Part shown: positions 1 through 5,501 of the stretch, piece after piece
How the letters are laid out: the number at the start of each line of letters is the position of its first letter
Position numbering within the stretch: the first letter of the stretch is position 1
Source: Thiotrichaceae bacterium
GTDB taxonomy: Bacteria; Pseudomonadota; Gammaproteobacteria; SZUA-229
DNA length: 7,314 bases
NCBI GenBank assembly: GCA_002746365.1
Contig: NVWZ01000002.1
Location: 128,009 to 135,322 of the forward strand
Direction of reading: 5' to 3'
Notes under the pieces: model-generated
Database searches by the model: none
Seen by the model: the letters and a program-made list of their open reading frames with translations, nothing else
What the model was told of the DNA's origin: nothing
Made by a program: the position numbers and the translations under genes

Positions 1-521
1 AATAATAATGAAAACGGAACTTTTAAATTAGGGTCAAGCTTTCCATATCCTCCTATTTCAGCAAACATGGCCAGATCAGCCTCTCGTGTTTGATTTAGCA
101 TAAAGTGGTAAAACGGTTCGGATGCTTTTTCAAATGCCACTTCAGAACTTATTTCTTCATCAAGGTAGGGTTTAACGCCTTCTTTATAAGCACGATCAAA
201 TACGGGTGACATAATAAAAAAAGTTAAAAACAATGCCAAACCAAGAAGAATTTGATTGGATGGTGTTTGAGCAGTACCAATCGCCTGACGCAAAATAGAA
301 AGGACTATAATGATGCGTGTAAAGGATGTAGTCATAATTAAAGCCGCAGGCAACAAACTCAACACTGTCATTAAGGCCAGAATTTGTATCGTGACCGTAT
401 ATGTTTCACCGCCGTTAGCAGTTGGTGTAACAGTCAAAGCTGATAAGCCTTGTGCTGACAACACATCAAATACTGGTACAATCAATAAAACCAGACCTGT
501 TAGTATTTGTGATTTTTTCAC
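1..521 (-). CDS. fliP: FliP, flagellar type III export gate protein (3' end cut by window edge)
   Basis: FliP forms, with FliQ and FliR, the core of the inner-membrane export gate of the flagellar type III secretion system. The visible 173 residues start with a cleavable signal peptide (VKKSQ, hydrophobic stretch at about 6-21, likely cleavage after VLSA at 20-23), as in other FliP proteins. A membrane segment follows at about 45-63, then the strongly conserved FTRIIIVLSILRQAIGTAQ (67-85) and TPSN (86-89), a second membrane segment (about 91-107), and the periplasmic region. Full FliP is about 245 residues, so roughly 70% is present. The start is GTG at 519-521. It directly follows the fliO stop codon TAA, which is in the same frame, so no earlier start is possible; the first in-frame ATG would remove the signal peptide. 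Identification is secure. Confidence 0.96.
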   Translation of the reverse strand, partial: MKKSQILTGLVLLIVPVFDVLSAQGLSALTVTPTANGGETYTVTIQILALMTVLSLLPAALIMTTSFTRIIIVLSILRQAIGTAQTPSNQILLGLALFLTFFIMSPVFDRAYKEGVKPYLDEEISSEVAFEKASEPFYHFMLNQTREADLAMFAEIGGYGKLDPNLKVPFSLL

Positions 522-1013
522 TTAACGTCTGCCCCGTTCATTATCATTATTGGGTGCAACCTTATTTTTAAGTGAGGAATTAATCATTGTAGAAAGTTTT
601 TCTGAAAAACTACCGGTCGTTGATGATGTTGAGTCAGTATCTATATCAACAATCGGTTCATCAAACACATAAATCGTATCAACTCTACCCGGTGCTACAC
701 CAACTAATATTTGTTTATTTCCTGCCTGTAATAAAACAACACGTTCACGTGCACTCATGTTAATTCCATCAATAATCTTTAAGCTTCCTTCTGAAGACGA
801 CTGTAGTTTATGCATACGTTTAGCCAGCCATGAAAGCGCAACAATACAAATTATGACGATGACTAAACCAAATATTAACTGAAGTAAATAGCCACCACTT
901 ATGGCCTCTGTTTTAAATGATTGCAGTGATTTATCTTCTTCTGACAATACTTGCAGCGGAATCATACCGAGCAGGGAAATGGTATGTCGTATTTTGATAT
1001 TAATTTTATTCAT
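522..1013 (-). CDS. fliO: FliO, flagellar export gate assembly protein
   Basis: FliO is a membrane protein that helps assemble the FliP ring of the flagellar export gate and is dispensable in the finished gate (family knowledge). The 163-residue product has a hydrophobic N-terminus resembling a signal sequence (residues 1-24), a clear membrane segment at about 42-64 followed by the positive residues KRMHK, and the typical cytoplasmic FliO core with INMSARERVVLLQAGNKQ (84-101) and ILVGVAPGRV (102-111). The tail (about 123-163) is Ser/Thr/Asp-rich and poorly conserved. The start ATG lacks a good Shine-Dalgarno sequence and lies 46 bases after fliN. ATG at residue 17 is an alternative but would cut the N-terminal hydrophobic stretch. 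The gene sits between fliN and fliP as usual. Confidence 0.93.
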   Translation of the reverse strand: MNKINIKIRHTISLLGMIPLQVLSEEDKSLQSFKTEAISGGYLLQLIFGLVIVIICIVALSWLAKRMHKLQSSSEGSLKIIDGINMSARERVVLLQAGNKQILVGVAPGRVDTIYVFDEPIVDIDTDSTSSTTGSFSEKLSTMINSSLKNKVAPNNDNERGRR

Positions 1014-1045
1014 TTATATTATATCTATTCAAATAGGTAGAATGA

Positions 1046-1071
1046 CTTATCTAAGTTTCTTATCTAAGCTT
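1046..1071. repeat. 13-bp tandem repeat over the fliN stop codon
   Basis: CTTATCTAAGTTT (1046-1058) is followed directly by CTTATCTAAGCTT (1059-1071), 12 of 13 identical. The second copy covers the last fliN codons and the TAA stop (1060-1062). It looks like a small slippage duplication at the end of fliN that lengthened the fliN-fliO spacer. Confidence 0.7.
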
Positions 1072-1518
1072 CTTAACGCGTTCAGCAGGGCTAATTACAT
1101 CAGTTAATCGAATACCAAATTTTTCATTAACCACAACTACTTCGCCGTGGGCGATTAATGTCCCATTAATCAAAACATCTAACGGTTCACCTGCAAGACG
1201 GTCTAATTCAACGACAGACCCCTGATTTAACTGCAGAAGATTATTAATTGGTAATTCAGTCCGCCCTATTTCCATAGACAGCGTTACTGGTATATCTAAA
1301 ATAACATCCAGGTTAGTGTTTTCTGTTGTGGTCAATTGTCCGGAACTTTCACCATGGCTACTTAAATCTTTAAAAGCAGCTTTTTCATAGCCTTCTTCTG
1401 AATTTGAATCGTCTGTAATTGATTCACCTTTTTGTGTTGTCTGCTTTTCCATAGCCGCACCCCGCTCATCCCCAGCGCCGGCTTCATCTGTTTTATTTTC
1501 AGAAATAACTTCACTCAT
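1060..1518 (-). CDS. fliN: FliN, flagellar motor switch protein
   Basis: FliN is a C-ring component that, with FliM, controls rotation direction and helps dock FliH and export substrates. The C-terminal part (about 69-152) is a complete SpoA/FliMN_C domain: LDVILDIPVTLSMEIGRT (70-87), then LNQGSVVELDRLAGEPLDV (97-115) and NEKFGIRLTDVISPAERV (131-148), all hallmark stretches of FliN. The first ~65 residues are acidic, Ser/Thr-rich and apparently disordered, as in Vibrio and Pseudomonas FliN. The start at 1518 is supported by a GAGG Shine-Dalgarno 8 bases upstream; an internal ATG at residue 23 is less likely. It lies 12 bases after fliM. The last codons and stop are part of a 13-bp tandem repeat. 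Confidence 0.97.
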   Translation of the reverse strand: MSEVISENKTDEAGAGDERGAAMEKQTTQKGESITDDSNSEEGYEKAAFKDLSSHGESSGQLTTTENTNLDVILDIPVTLSMEIGRTELPINNLLQLNQGSVVELDRLAGEPLDVLINGTLIAHGEVVVVNEKFGIRLTDVISPAERVKKLR

Positions 1519-1525
1519 AACTTTT

Positions 1526-1531
1526 TCCTCT
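1526..1531 (-). promoter_or_regulatory. Ribosome binding site of fliN overlapping the fliM stop codon
   Basis: Minus-strand AGAGGA lies 8 bases (counted from its GAGG core) before the fliN ATG and shares its first base with the last A of the fliM TAA stop (1531-1533). It fixes the fliN start at 1518 and implies coupled translation. Confidence 0.75.
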
Positions 1532-2526
1532 TACCGTAACTCTTTTGAATAATCGGGCCTGATAATAGGGCTCACGAACTGAACTGAATTTTTACCGTTT
1601 GAATTGCCAAGAACACCACGGAAAATAGGCGTTTTTGCAGCACGAATCGTAACCACGTCAGGCATGTCTATTGGAATAACATCACCTTCGTTAAGATCAA
1701 GCACTTCCGCTAATGTCAGTTTTATTTCTGACATTAAACAATCTATTTCAACTGGCGCTTGTTTAAGTTCCTCTTTAAGCGAATTCGTCCACCTGTTATC
1801 AACATCGACCTGATCTGTTTGCATACCGGTGTCCAGTAATTCACGTATCGGTTCCAACATTGAATAAGGCATAACTACGTGAAATTCTCCACCGCCACCT
1901 TCAAGATCTAATTTAAATTTTGTTACTACGACTACTTCTGTTGGACTAACGATATTGGCAAACTGCGGGTTTATCTCGGAGTTCATATAATTAAAGTGCA
2001 ACTCTAAAACCGGCTTCCATGATTTTTCTAAATCATTAAACAATAAATCCAATAACAATTGCACAACACGATTTTCTGTTGGTGTAAATTCGCGACCTTC
2101 AATTCGTGTATGGTAGCGACCATCACCACCAAAAAAGTTATCCACTGTTGCAAAAACAAGATTCGGATCAATAACAAATAATCCTGTTCCGCGTAAAGGC
2201 TCTATACCGACAAGGTTTATGCTGGTTGGCATAAACAAACCGCGAACATACTCTGAAAATTTAATCATATTGACACCAACAACATTCACCTCAACAGAAC
2301 GACGTAACATATTAGACATGCTGATTCGTAAATAACGTATGAACCGTTCATTAATCATATCCAGTGTTGGCATACGCCCACGAATAATTCGATCCTGGCT
2401 ACCTAGTTCATAACTAACTGCTTCACCGATATTAGCTGCCTTGTCACCTTCCGTTGTAACATCCCCATCTTCTACGCCATTTAGTAACGTATCGATTTCG
2501 TCTTGTGATAATATTTCATCAGCCAT
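1531..2526 (-). CDS. fliM: FliM, flagellar motor switch protein
   Basis: FliM is the C-ring protein that binds phosphorylated CheY and switches motor rotation. The 331-residue product has usual family length. The N-terminal peptide ILSQDEIDTLLNG (5-17) is the conserved CheY-P binding segment. A short variable linker (18-40) leads to the CheC-like middle domain (about 45-240), with SQDRIIRGRMPTLDMINERF (43-62), GLFVIDPNLVF (115-125) and NFFGGDGR (130-137). The C-terminal SpoA-type domain (about 255-322) binds FliN; it includes LTLAEVLDLNEGDVIPID (270-287) and the ending FVSPIIRP. It starts 8 bases after fliL with AGGA 6 bases before its ATG. The presence of the CheY-binding peptide implies a chemotaxis system elsewhere in the genome. 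Confidence 0.98.
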   Translation of the reverse strand: MADEILSQDEIDTLLNGVEDGDVTTEGDKAANIGEAVSYELGSQDRIIRGRMPTLDMINERFIRYLRISMSNMLRRSVEVNVVGVNMIKFSEYVRGLFMPTSINLVGIEPLRGTGLFVIDPNLVFATVDNFFGGDGRYHTRIEGREFTPTENRVVQLLLDLLFNDLEKSWKPVLELHFNYMNSEINPQFANIVSPTEVVVVTKFKLDLEGGGGEFHVVMPYSMLEPIRELLDTGMQTDQVDVDNRWTNSLKEELKQAPVEIDCLMSEIKLTLAEVLDLNEGDVIPIDMPDVVTIRAAKTPIFRGVLGNSNGKNSVQFVSPIIRPDYSKELR

Positions 2527-2532
2527 GACTAT

Positions 2533-2536
2533 TCCT
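2533..2536 (-). promoter_or_regulatory. Ribosome binding site of fliM overlapping the fliL stop codon
   Basis: Minus-strand AGGA is 6 bases upstream of the fliM ATG and overlaps the fliL stop TAG (2535-2537), which suggests translational coupling of fliL and fliM. Confidence 0.7.
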
Positions 2537-3077
2537 ATTGAATGACAAATGAAGTGAAGTAAGCTGCTTCAAACAATTCAACCAGATCTTCTTCACCAGT
2601 TACCTTCTTTAAGGTAGTGTTGATGTCGACAATAATCTCATCCAATAATTTCTGTTTACCTTCGCGGGTAGACATCGTCTCGTATGATTGGTTATCGAAT
2701 AACATGAGTAAGCTACTGCGAACAGCAGGAGAATGATCTTCTACCTGTTTGATGATGTCTTTATTACGAGCCATCACTTCAATTGAGAACTGCATGAATC
2801 TTGCACTGCGCTGATCACGGAAACTGACGACAAATTTAGGATCCATCGAATGGTATTGTGCTGGTTCCAGGGGAATCTCTTCTGCTACTTCTTCTTCCTC
2901 CTCTGGCTCTTCAATAGACGCTTCATCATCACCATCCTGTCCCATAACAAAATATAATGTACCGCCGACAACAGCAGCACTTAGTAGCACTGCCGCTACA
3001 ACAGCAATAATAATGATTTTCATATTGCCTGATTTTACTGGTGCAACTTCTTCTGTTACTTCCTCTTCGTCAATCAT
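2535..3077 (-). CDS. fliL: FliL, flagellar basal-body/stator-associated protein
   Basis: FliL is a single-pass inner-membrane protein that surrounds or stabilises the MotAB (or PomAB) stator units near the motor. The 180-residue product has a short acidic cytoplasmic N-terminus (1-19), one membrane helix (about 20-45), a very acidic periplasmic linker (49-68, with a run of Glu) and the FliL domain (about 72-180). That domain carries MDPKFVVSF (78-86), the residues FMQFSIEVMARNKD (94-107), HSPAVRSSLLMLFDNQSYE (115-133) and TREGKQKLLDEI (137-148), all typical, and ends in FVIQ as many gammaproteobacterial FliL proteins do. AAGGG lies 8 bases before the ATG. It is the first gene after a sigma-54 promoter and heads the fliLMNOP run. 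Confidence 0.96.
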   Translation of the reverse strand: MIDEEEVTEEVAPVKSGNMKIIIIAVVAAVLLSAAVVGGTLYFVMGQDGDDEASIEEPEEEEEVAEEIPLEPAQYHSMDPKFVVSFRDQRSARFMQFSIEVMARNKDIIKQVEDHSPAVRSSLLMLFDNQSYETMSTREGKQKLLDEIIVDINTTLKKVTGEEDLVELFEAAYFTSFVIQ

Positions 3078-3120
3078 CTGGTATGCCCTTTTGTCTTAAT
3101 ACATTGATATGTATTTATAA

Positions 3121-3138
3121 GAGCAAGAGACGTGCCAA
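3121..3138 (-). promoter_or_regulatory. Sigma-54 (RpoN) promoter of fliL operon
   Basis: On the minus strand the sequence reads TTGGCACG-TCTC-TTGCTC. It matches the sigma-54 consensus TGGCAC-N5-TTGC(A/T) at every specified position, with the -24 GG and -12 GC correctly spaced. The predicted transcription start is near 3111, which gives a leader of about 34 bases before the fliL ATG. Sigma-54 control of flagellar middle genes through FlrC/FleR-type activators is known for Vibrio and Pseudomonas; that the same activator acts here is inference. Confidence 0.85.
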
Positions 3139-3143
3139 TGATT

Positions 3144-3178
3144 TATATCATCGTATCTTATTGTTATTTAATGATATA
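3144..3178. repeat. 8-bp inverted repeat upstream of the fliL sigma-54 promoter
   Basis: TATATCAT (3144-3151) and ATGATATA (3171-3178) are perfect inverted copies separated by 19 bases. They lie just upstream of the -24 element. Sigma-54 promoters need a remote activator site and often DNA bending, so this could be a protein site, but in AT-rich DNA an 8-bp match may be chance. Confidence 0.35.
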
Positions 3179-3223
3179 TTGTTAGCCAGAACAGGAGTGT
3201 TAGATTTTTGACAAGGGCTTTTA

Positions 3224-3352
3224 TGTAGGTGACGGAATTCTGCCTGATGAGCATGGTAAGAATGTAGGTGTGAGGCATAGGGATAAAGCCGAATAAATTC
3301 TCACGCAGGTGTCAATGTTTTAATTCGTCATGCGAATAAATTCACACCTACA
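3224..3352. repeat. Mosaic of short direct and inverted repeats (REP-like element)
   Basis: TGTAGGTG occurs at 3224-3231 and again at 3263-3270. The longer TGTAGGTGTGA (3263-3273) is matched by its exact reverse complement at 3342-3352, so the 90-bp block 3263-3352 has 11-bp perfect inverted ends. Inside it CGAATAAATTC occurs twice in direct orientation (3290-3300, 3333-3343), each followed by a CAC-containing segment. The GTAGGTG..GAATTTATTC character resembles short intergenic palindromic repeats scattered in many gammaproteobacterial genomes; that this one is dispersed in its own genome cannot be seen here. Confidence 0.6.
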
Positions 3353-3401
3353 TAGAACGTATCAATGTGGTAAGGCTTTTAAATTTTTGTTTCTGATATC
3401 G

Positions 3402-4688
3402 CTAGATAAAATAATCGACCATGCTAGACGAAGTCGTTTTCTGCATGATAACTTTGTCCATCACACTCTCCTGTTCAACATGAAGAAGATGACGACTAAT
3501 TTTATCCATGCTCTGGTTTTCAGTCTGTTGTTCACGCTGTTCAGCAAATGACTGATGAGAAATATTAGAATCCGATAAATTCAATCCGTCATTTTCTAAC
3601 ATTTCACGTAATTTTGGCATTGTCATTTCCATGGCTTCTCTTACTGCGGCATGACGACTGGATAATGCGACATTAATTTGGTCATCTTTTATCTCCAATC
3701 TAACTTCAACAGGTCCTAAATTCGCTGGGTTTAATCGTATTTCTGCTGTTTTAATGTTTTGATTCGCCATCCAGACAATTTGATTACCCAATGCTTTCGA
3801 CCAGCCAGGACTGCTAAACGGTTCATTTATCCCACTAAGTAGTGGTGTGGTCTGAATACTTAGTGGCGAAGAATTTGCAGATTGTGTTAATGGCAAAGTG
3901 ACGGTATCCATTCGTGAGGTAACAGATGAAGCATCTAACCGTTGTGAAAGCGACCCCTGAATTTCAGTTAATATATTTAATTGTTGTGCCGGTAAACCGG
4001 TCTGTGTTGAATTTTTTAACAACTCAGAAAACATTTTTTTATCTAGACTTAAATTTTGTTTATCCAGGTCCAATTGAGGTGATTCCAGTTTTTCATTATT
4101 CGAAATAGCTAATCCAGAATTCACTTTGGCTGTTTCACCTTTTAGCATGGCAGGTAGTACATTCTGCAAGATTGGTGCGGAATGCATAGATGTAGCTAAT
4201 TGACTGGTTTTAACCTCGCCTTTTACCAGACTATCAATCGGTAAAGGTTCAATTGAATCAGCAGTATTAACAGAAATATGACTTGATAATATCTGCGCAT
4301 TGTTTTGTGAAGCTATATGTTTATCAGGTAAATTCAATGTATTTGATGCCTGATTTGAATGATTCATTACCGTTTCGATAATTTCGGATAACAATATGGG
4401 GCCATCATTTGCCACTTTTTCACCGGTGTTAGCTAAATTCGGTAAAAAATTGCCGCCTTCATCTGTATTCGAATCGCGATTATCGGTGTCGGTTTGCTCA
4501 TTAACTTTTGATAAGGATTCTGAAAACGAATGATCGTTATCGATTGAATCAGCAGAGTCACCGCCACCATCATCACGTATTCCACTCGCTATAGGGCTTT
4601 GGGCAGCACTATGTGAATTTCCTGCAGCAATAGCTGGTGAAGAACCTGTATTCGCCACATTAATTGTATCGTTCATATAAGCACTCAT
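3402..4688 (-). CDS. fliK: FliK, flagellar hook-length control protein
   Basis: FliK is an exported molecular ruler that sets hook length and makes FlhB switch from hook to filament substrates. The 428-residue product has the expected build: a long, low-complexity N-terminal region rich in Ser, Asn, Asp and Gln (about 1-290) with little recognisable sequence, and a conserved C-terminal hook-control domain (Flg_hook, about 294-378) with PGWSKALGNQIVWMANQ (294-310), the signature AEIRLNPANLGPVEVRLEI (315-333) and VREAMEMTMPKLREML (349-364). The tail is Gln-rich and ends in MVDYFI, like the VDYYA ending of Pseudomonas FliK. The start is uncertain: neither ATG 4688 nor ATG 4676 has a strong Shine-Dalgarno. 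It is preceded by its own sigma-54 promoter. Confidence 0.94.
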   Translation of the reverse strand: MSAYMNDTINVANTGSSPAIAAGNSHSAAQSPIASGIRDDGGGDSADSIDNDHSFSESLSKVNEQTDTDNRDSNTDEGGNFLPNLANTGEKVANDGPILLSEIIETVMNHSNQASNTLNLPDKHIASQNNAQILSSHISVNTADSIEPLPIDSLVKGEVKTSQLATSMHSAPILQNVLPAMLKGETAKVNSGLAISNNEKLESPQLDLDKQNLSLDKKMFSELLKNSTQTGLPAQQLNILTEIQGSLSQRLDASSVTSRMDTVTLPLTQSANSSPLSIQTTPLLSGINEPFSSPGWSKALGNQIVWMANQNIKTAEIRLNPANLGPVEVRLEIKDDQINVALSSRHAAVREAMEMTMPKLREMLENDGLNLSDSNISHQSFAEQREQQTENQSMDKISRHLLHVEQESVMDKVIMQKTTSSSMVDYFI

Positions 4689-4699
4689 GTTTTATTAAT

Positions 4700-4713
4700 G
4701 TTAAAAATTTAAC
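4700..4713. repeat. Small AT palindrome in the fliK leader
   Basis: GTTAAA (4700-4705) and TTTAAC (4708-4713) are perfect inverted copies with a 2-base centre, lying 11 bases upstream of the first fliK ATG and inside the predicted untranslated leader. It may be a weak hairpin or operator, or chance in AT-rich DNA. Confidence 0.3.
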
Positions 4714-4741
4714 TATTTTTTCGATTGATTACTGTAAACAA

Positions 4742-4757
4742 AGCAAGACTTGTGCCA
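4742..4757 (-). promoter_or_regulatory. Sigma-54 (RpoN) promoter of fliK
   Basis: The minus strand reads TGGCAC-AAGTC-TTGCT, an exact match to the sigma-54 consensus TGGCAC-N5-TTGC(A/T) with correct -24/-12 spacing. The predicted start of transcription is near 4732, which leaves a leader of about 44 bases before the first fliK ATG. It separates fliK from the fliI-fliJ unit. Activation by a FlrC/FleR-type regulator is inference from related flagellar systems. Confidence 0.85.
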
Positions 4758-4884
4758 GAAGCATTGCATATTATAAATCACAGCTGCACCGTAACTTTAT
4801 GAAACATTAAATCAAAGCCTGACTTAACAACCTACAAGCTTGCTGTTAAACATTTAAGACAAAAAAATAGAATTATTCATTGCC

Positions 4885-4971
4885 GTCATCTCCGAATGCT
4901 TGTATCGGAGATCCAGCGTCCTTAGATACTATAAAGTCACTGGATTCCCGACACAAGCATTCGGGAATGAC
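4885..4971. repeat. 87-bp imperfect palindrome made of two hairpins (GTCATTCCCG-type intergenic repeat)
   Basis: The element begins GTCAT and ends ATGAC and is symmetric about base 4928; 33 of the 42 base pairs between the two arms match. Each arm also contains its own hairpin: 4888-4895 pairs with 4905-4912 (8 bp, 9-base loop), and 4944-4951 pairs with 4961-4968 (8 bp, 9-base loop). It resembles the GTCATTCCCG...GGGAATCCAG type of dispersed palindromic repeat seen between genes in many proteobacteria, possibly a MITE-like element. The copy number in this genome cannot be judged from one window. Confidence 0.8.
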
Positions 4972-5032
4972 CATAGATCGAAGTCAACGGAAGAGATGAC
5001 AGTTTTTGAGAGGGTATAATATAAAACGATTT

Positions 5033-5467
5033 TTACTTACGGACAGAAACACCTGGCTGGCTTTCTAATTCACGTTGTTCGCGTTTATCCTGTTGCTTAC
5101 TTTCATTCAGTTGCCTTTTCTCAACAACCTTATTAACCATTTTGCTACGATTTCTTTTATCTAACCATTTGGATTTACTTTGGTCACAGTCTGTACGACC
5201 ATTCGTGACTAGCTGCTGTTGTTGCTTGATGGCATCATCTAATCGATGCAAAAACAGGGTATAATCCTGGAACTGTATAACTGACATGCCATTAGCGCCG
5301 GCACTGTTGAAGGTATTAATGTATTCGTTACGATAACTGATTAATTCATTTAACTGATTTTCCTGCTGTTTCAACGCACGTAATACGTTGCCATGATTTC
5401 GCGCCGCGCCGCGTTCATTCTGTTTTGCTAAATTGGCTATCGGCTGCAATTTCTTAGAACTTTTCAT
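5033..5467 (-). CDS. fliJ: FliJ, flagellar export ATPase stalk protein (second, more canonical copy)
   Basis: FliJ is a coiled-coil protein that sits in the FliI hexamer like the gamma stalk of F1-ATPase, contacts FlhA and helps couple the proton motive force to export. This 144-residue product matches family length and layout: a first helix (about 5-50) with NERGAARNHG and QLNELISYRNEY (38-49), a turn with G60 and SV (62-63), a second helix from about 64 with YTLFLHRLDDAIKQQQQ (69-85) and W101, and a charged Gln/Lys-rich tail. By my recollection of Salmonella FliJ, the residues shown there to affect FlhA binding align here as Q38, L42, Y45, Y49, F72, L76, A79 and Q83 (His in Salmonella). It follows the other fliJ-like gene by 34 bases. 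Its Shine-Dalgarno is weak (GAGAG 12 bases upstream). Confidence 0.88.
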   Translation of the reverse strand: MKSSKKLQPIANLAKQNERGAARNHGNVLRALKQQENQLNELISYRNEYINTFNSAGANGMSVIQFQDYTLFLHRLDDAIKQQQQLVTNGRTDCDQSKSKWLDKRNRSKMVNKVVEKRQLNESKQQDKREQRELESQPGVSVRK

Positions 5468-5501
5468 TACTTTTGCTAACTCTCAAATAATAATATTAAT
5501 T

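Larger units (their letters stand above)
3078..3401. other. Noncoding gap between fliK and fliL
   Basis: This 324-bp stretch has no plausible gene on either strand. It holds a mosaic of short direct and inverted repeats (about 3224-3352), an 8-bp inverted repeat (3144-3151 with 3171-3178), a sigma-54 promoter (3121-3138) and a short leader for fliL. No clear hairpin-plus-T-run terminator follows fliK, so read-through from fliK into fliL may occur. Confidence 0.7.
4689..5032. other. Noncoding gap between second fliJ and fliK
   Basis: This 344-bp stretch shows no plausible gene. Going towards fliK it contains an 87-bp imperfect palindrome (4885-4971), a run of seven T on the minus strand (4861-4867) about 17 bases past the palindrome, a sigma-54 promoter (4742-4757) and a small AT palindrome in the predicted fliK leader (4700-4713). 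The T-run is too far from the stem for a standard intrinsic terminator. Confidence 0.7.

Noticed and set aside
3224..3352. CRISPR array
   Set aside because: The repeats are only 8-11 bases, in mixed orientation and irregularly spaced, and there is no cas gene in the window.
3330..3551. Plus-strand open frame spanning the end of fliK and the repeat
   Set aside because: It begins inside the repeat element and runs antisense through the fliK 3' end; no ribosome site or family resemblance.
4861..4971. Palindrome plus T-run as an intrinsic terminator after the second fliJ
   Set aside because: On the minus strand the seven T residues lie about 17 bases beyond the end of the stem, too far for the normal stem-then-U-tract layout. 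A terminator role remains possible but is not supported by the sequence.
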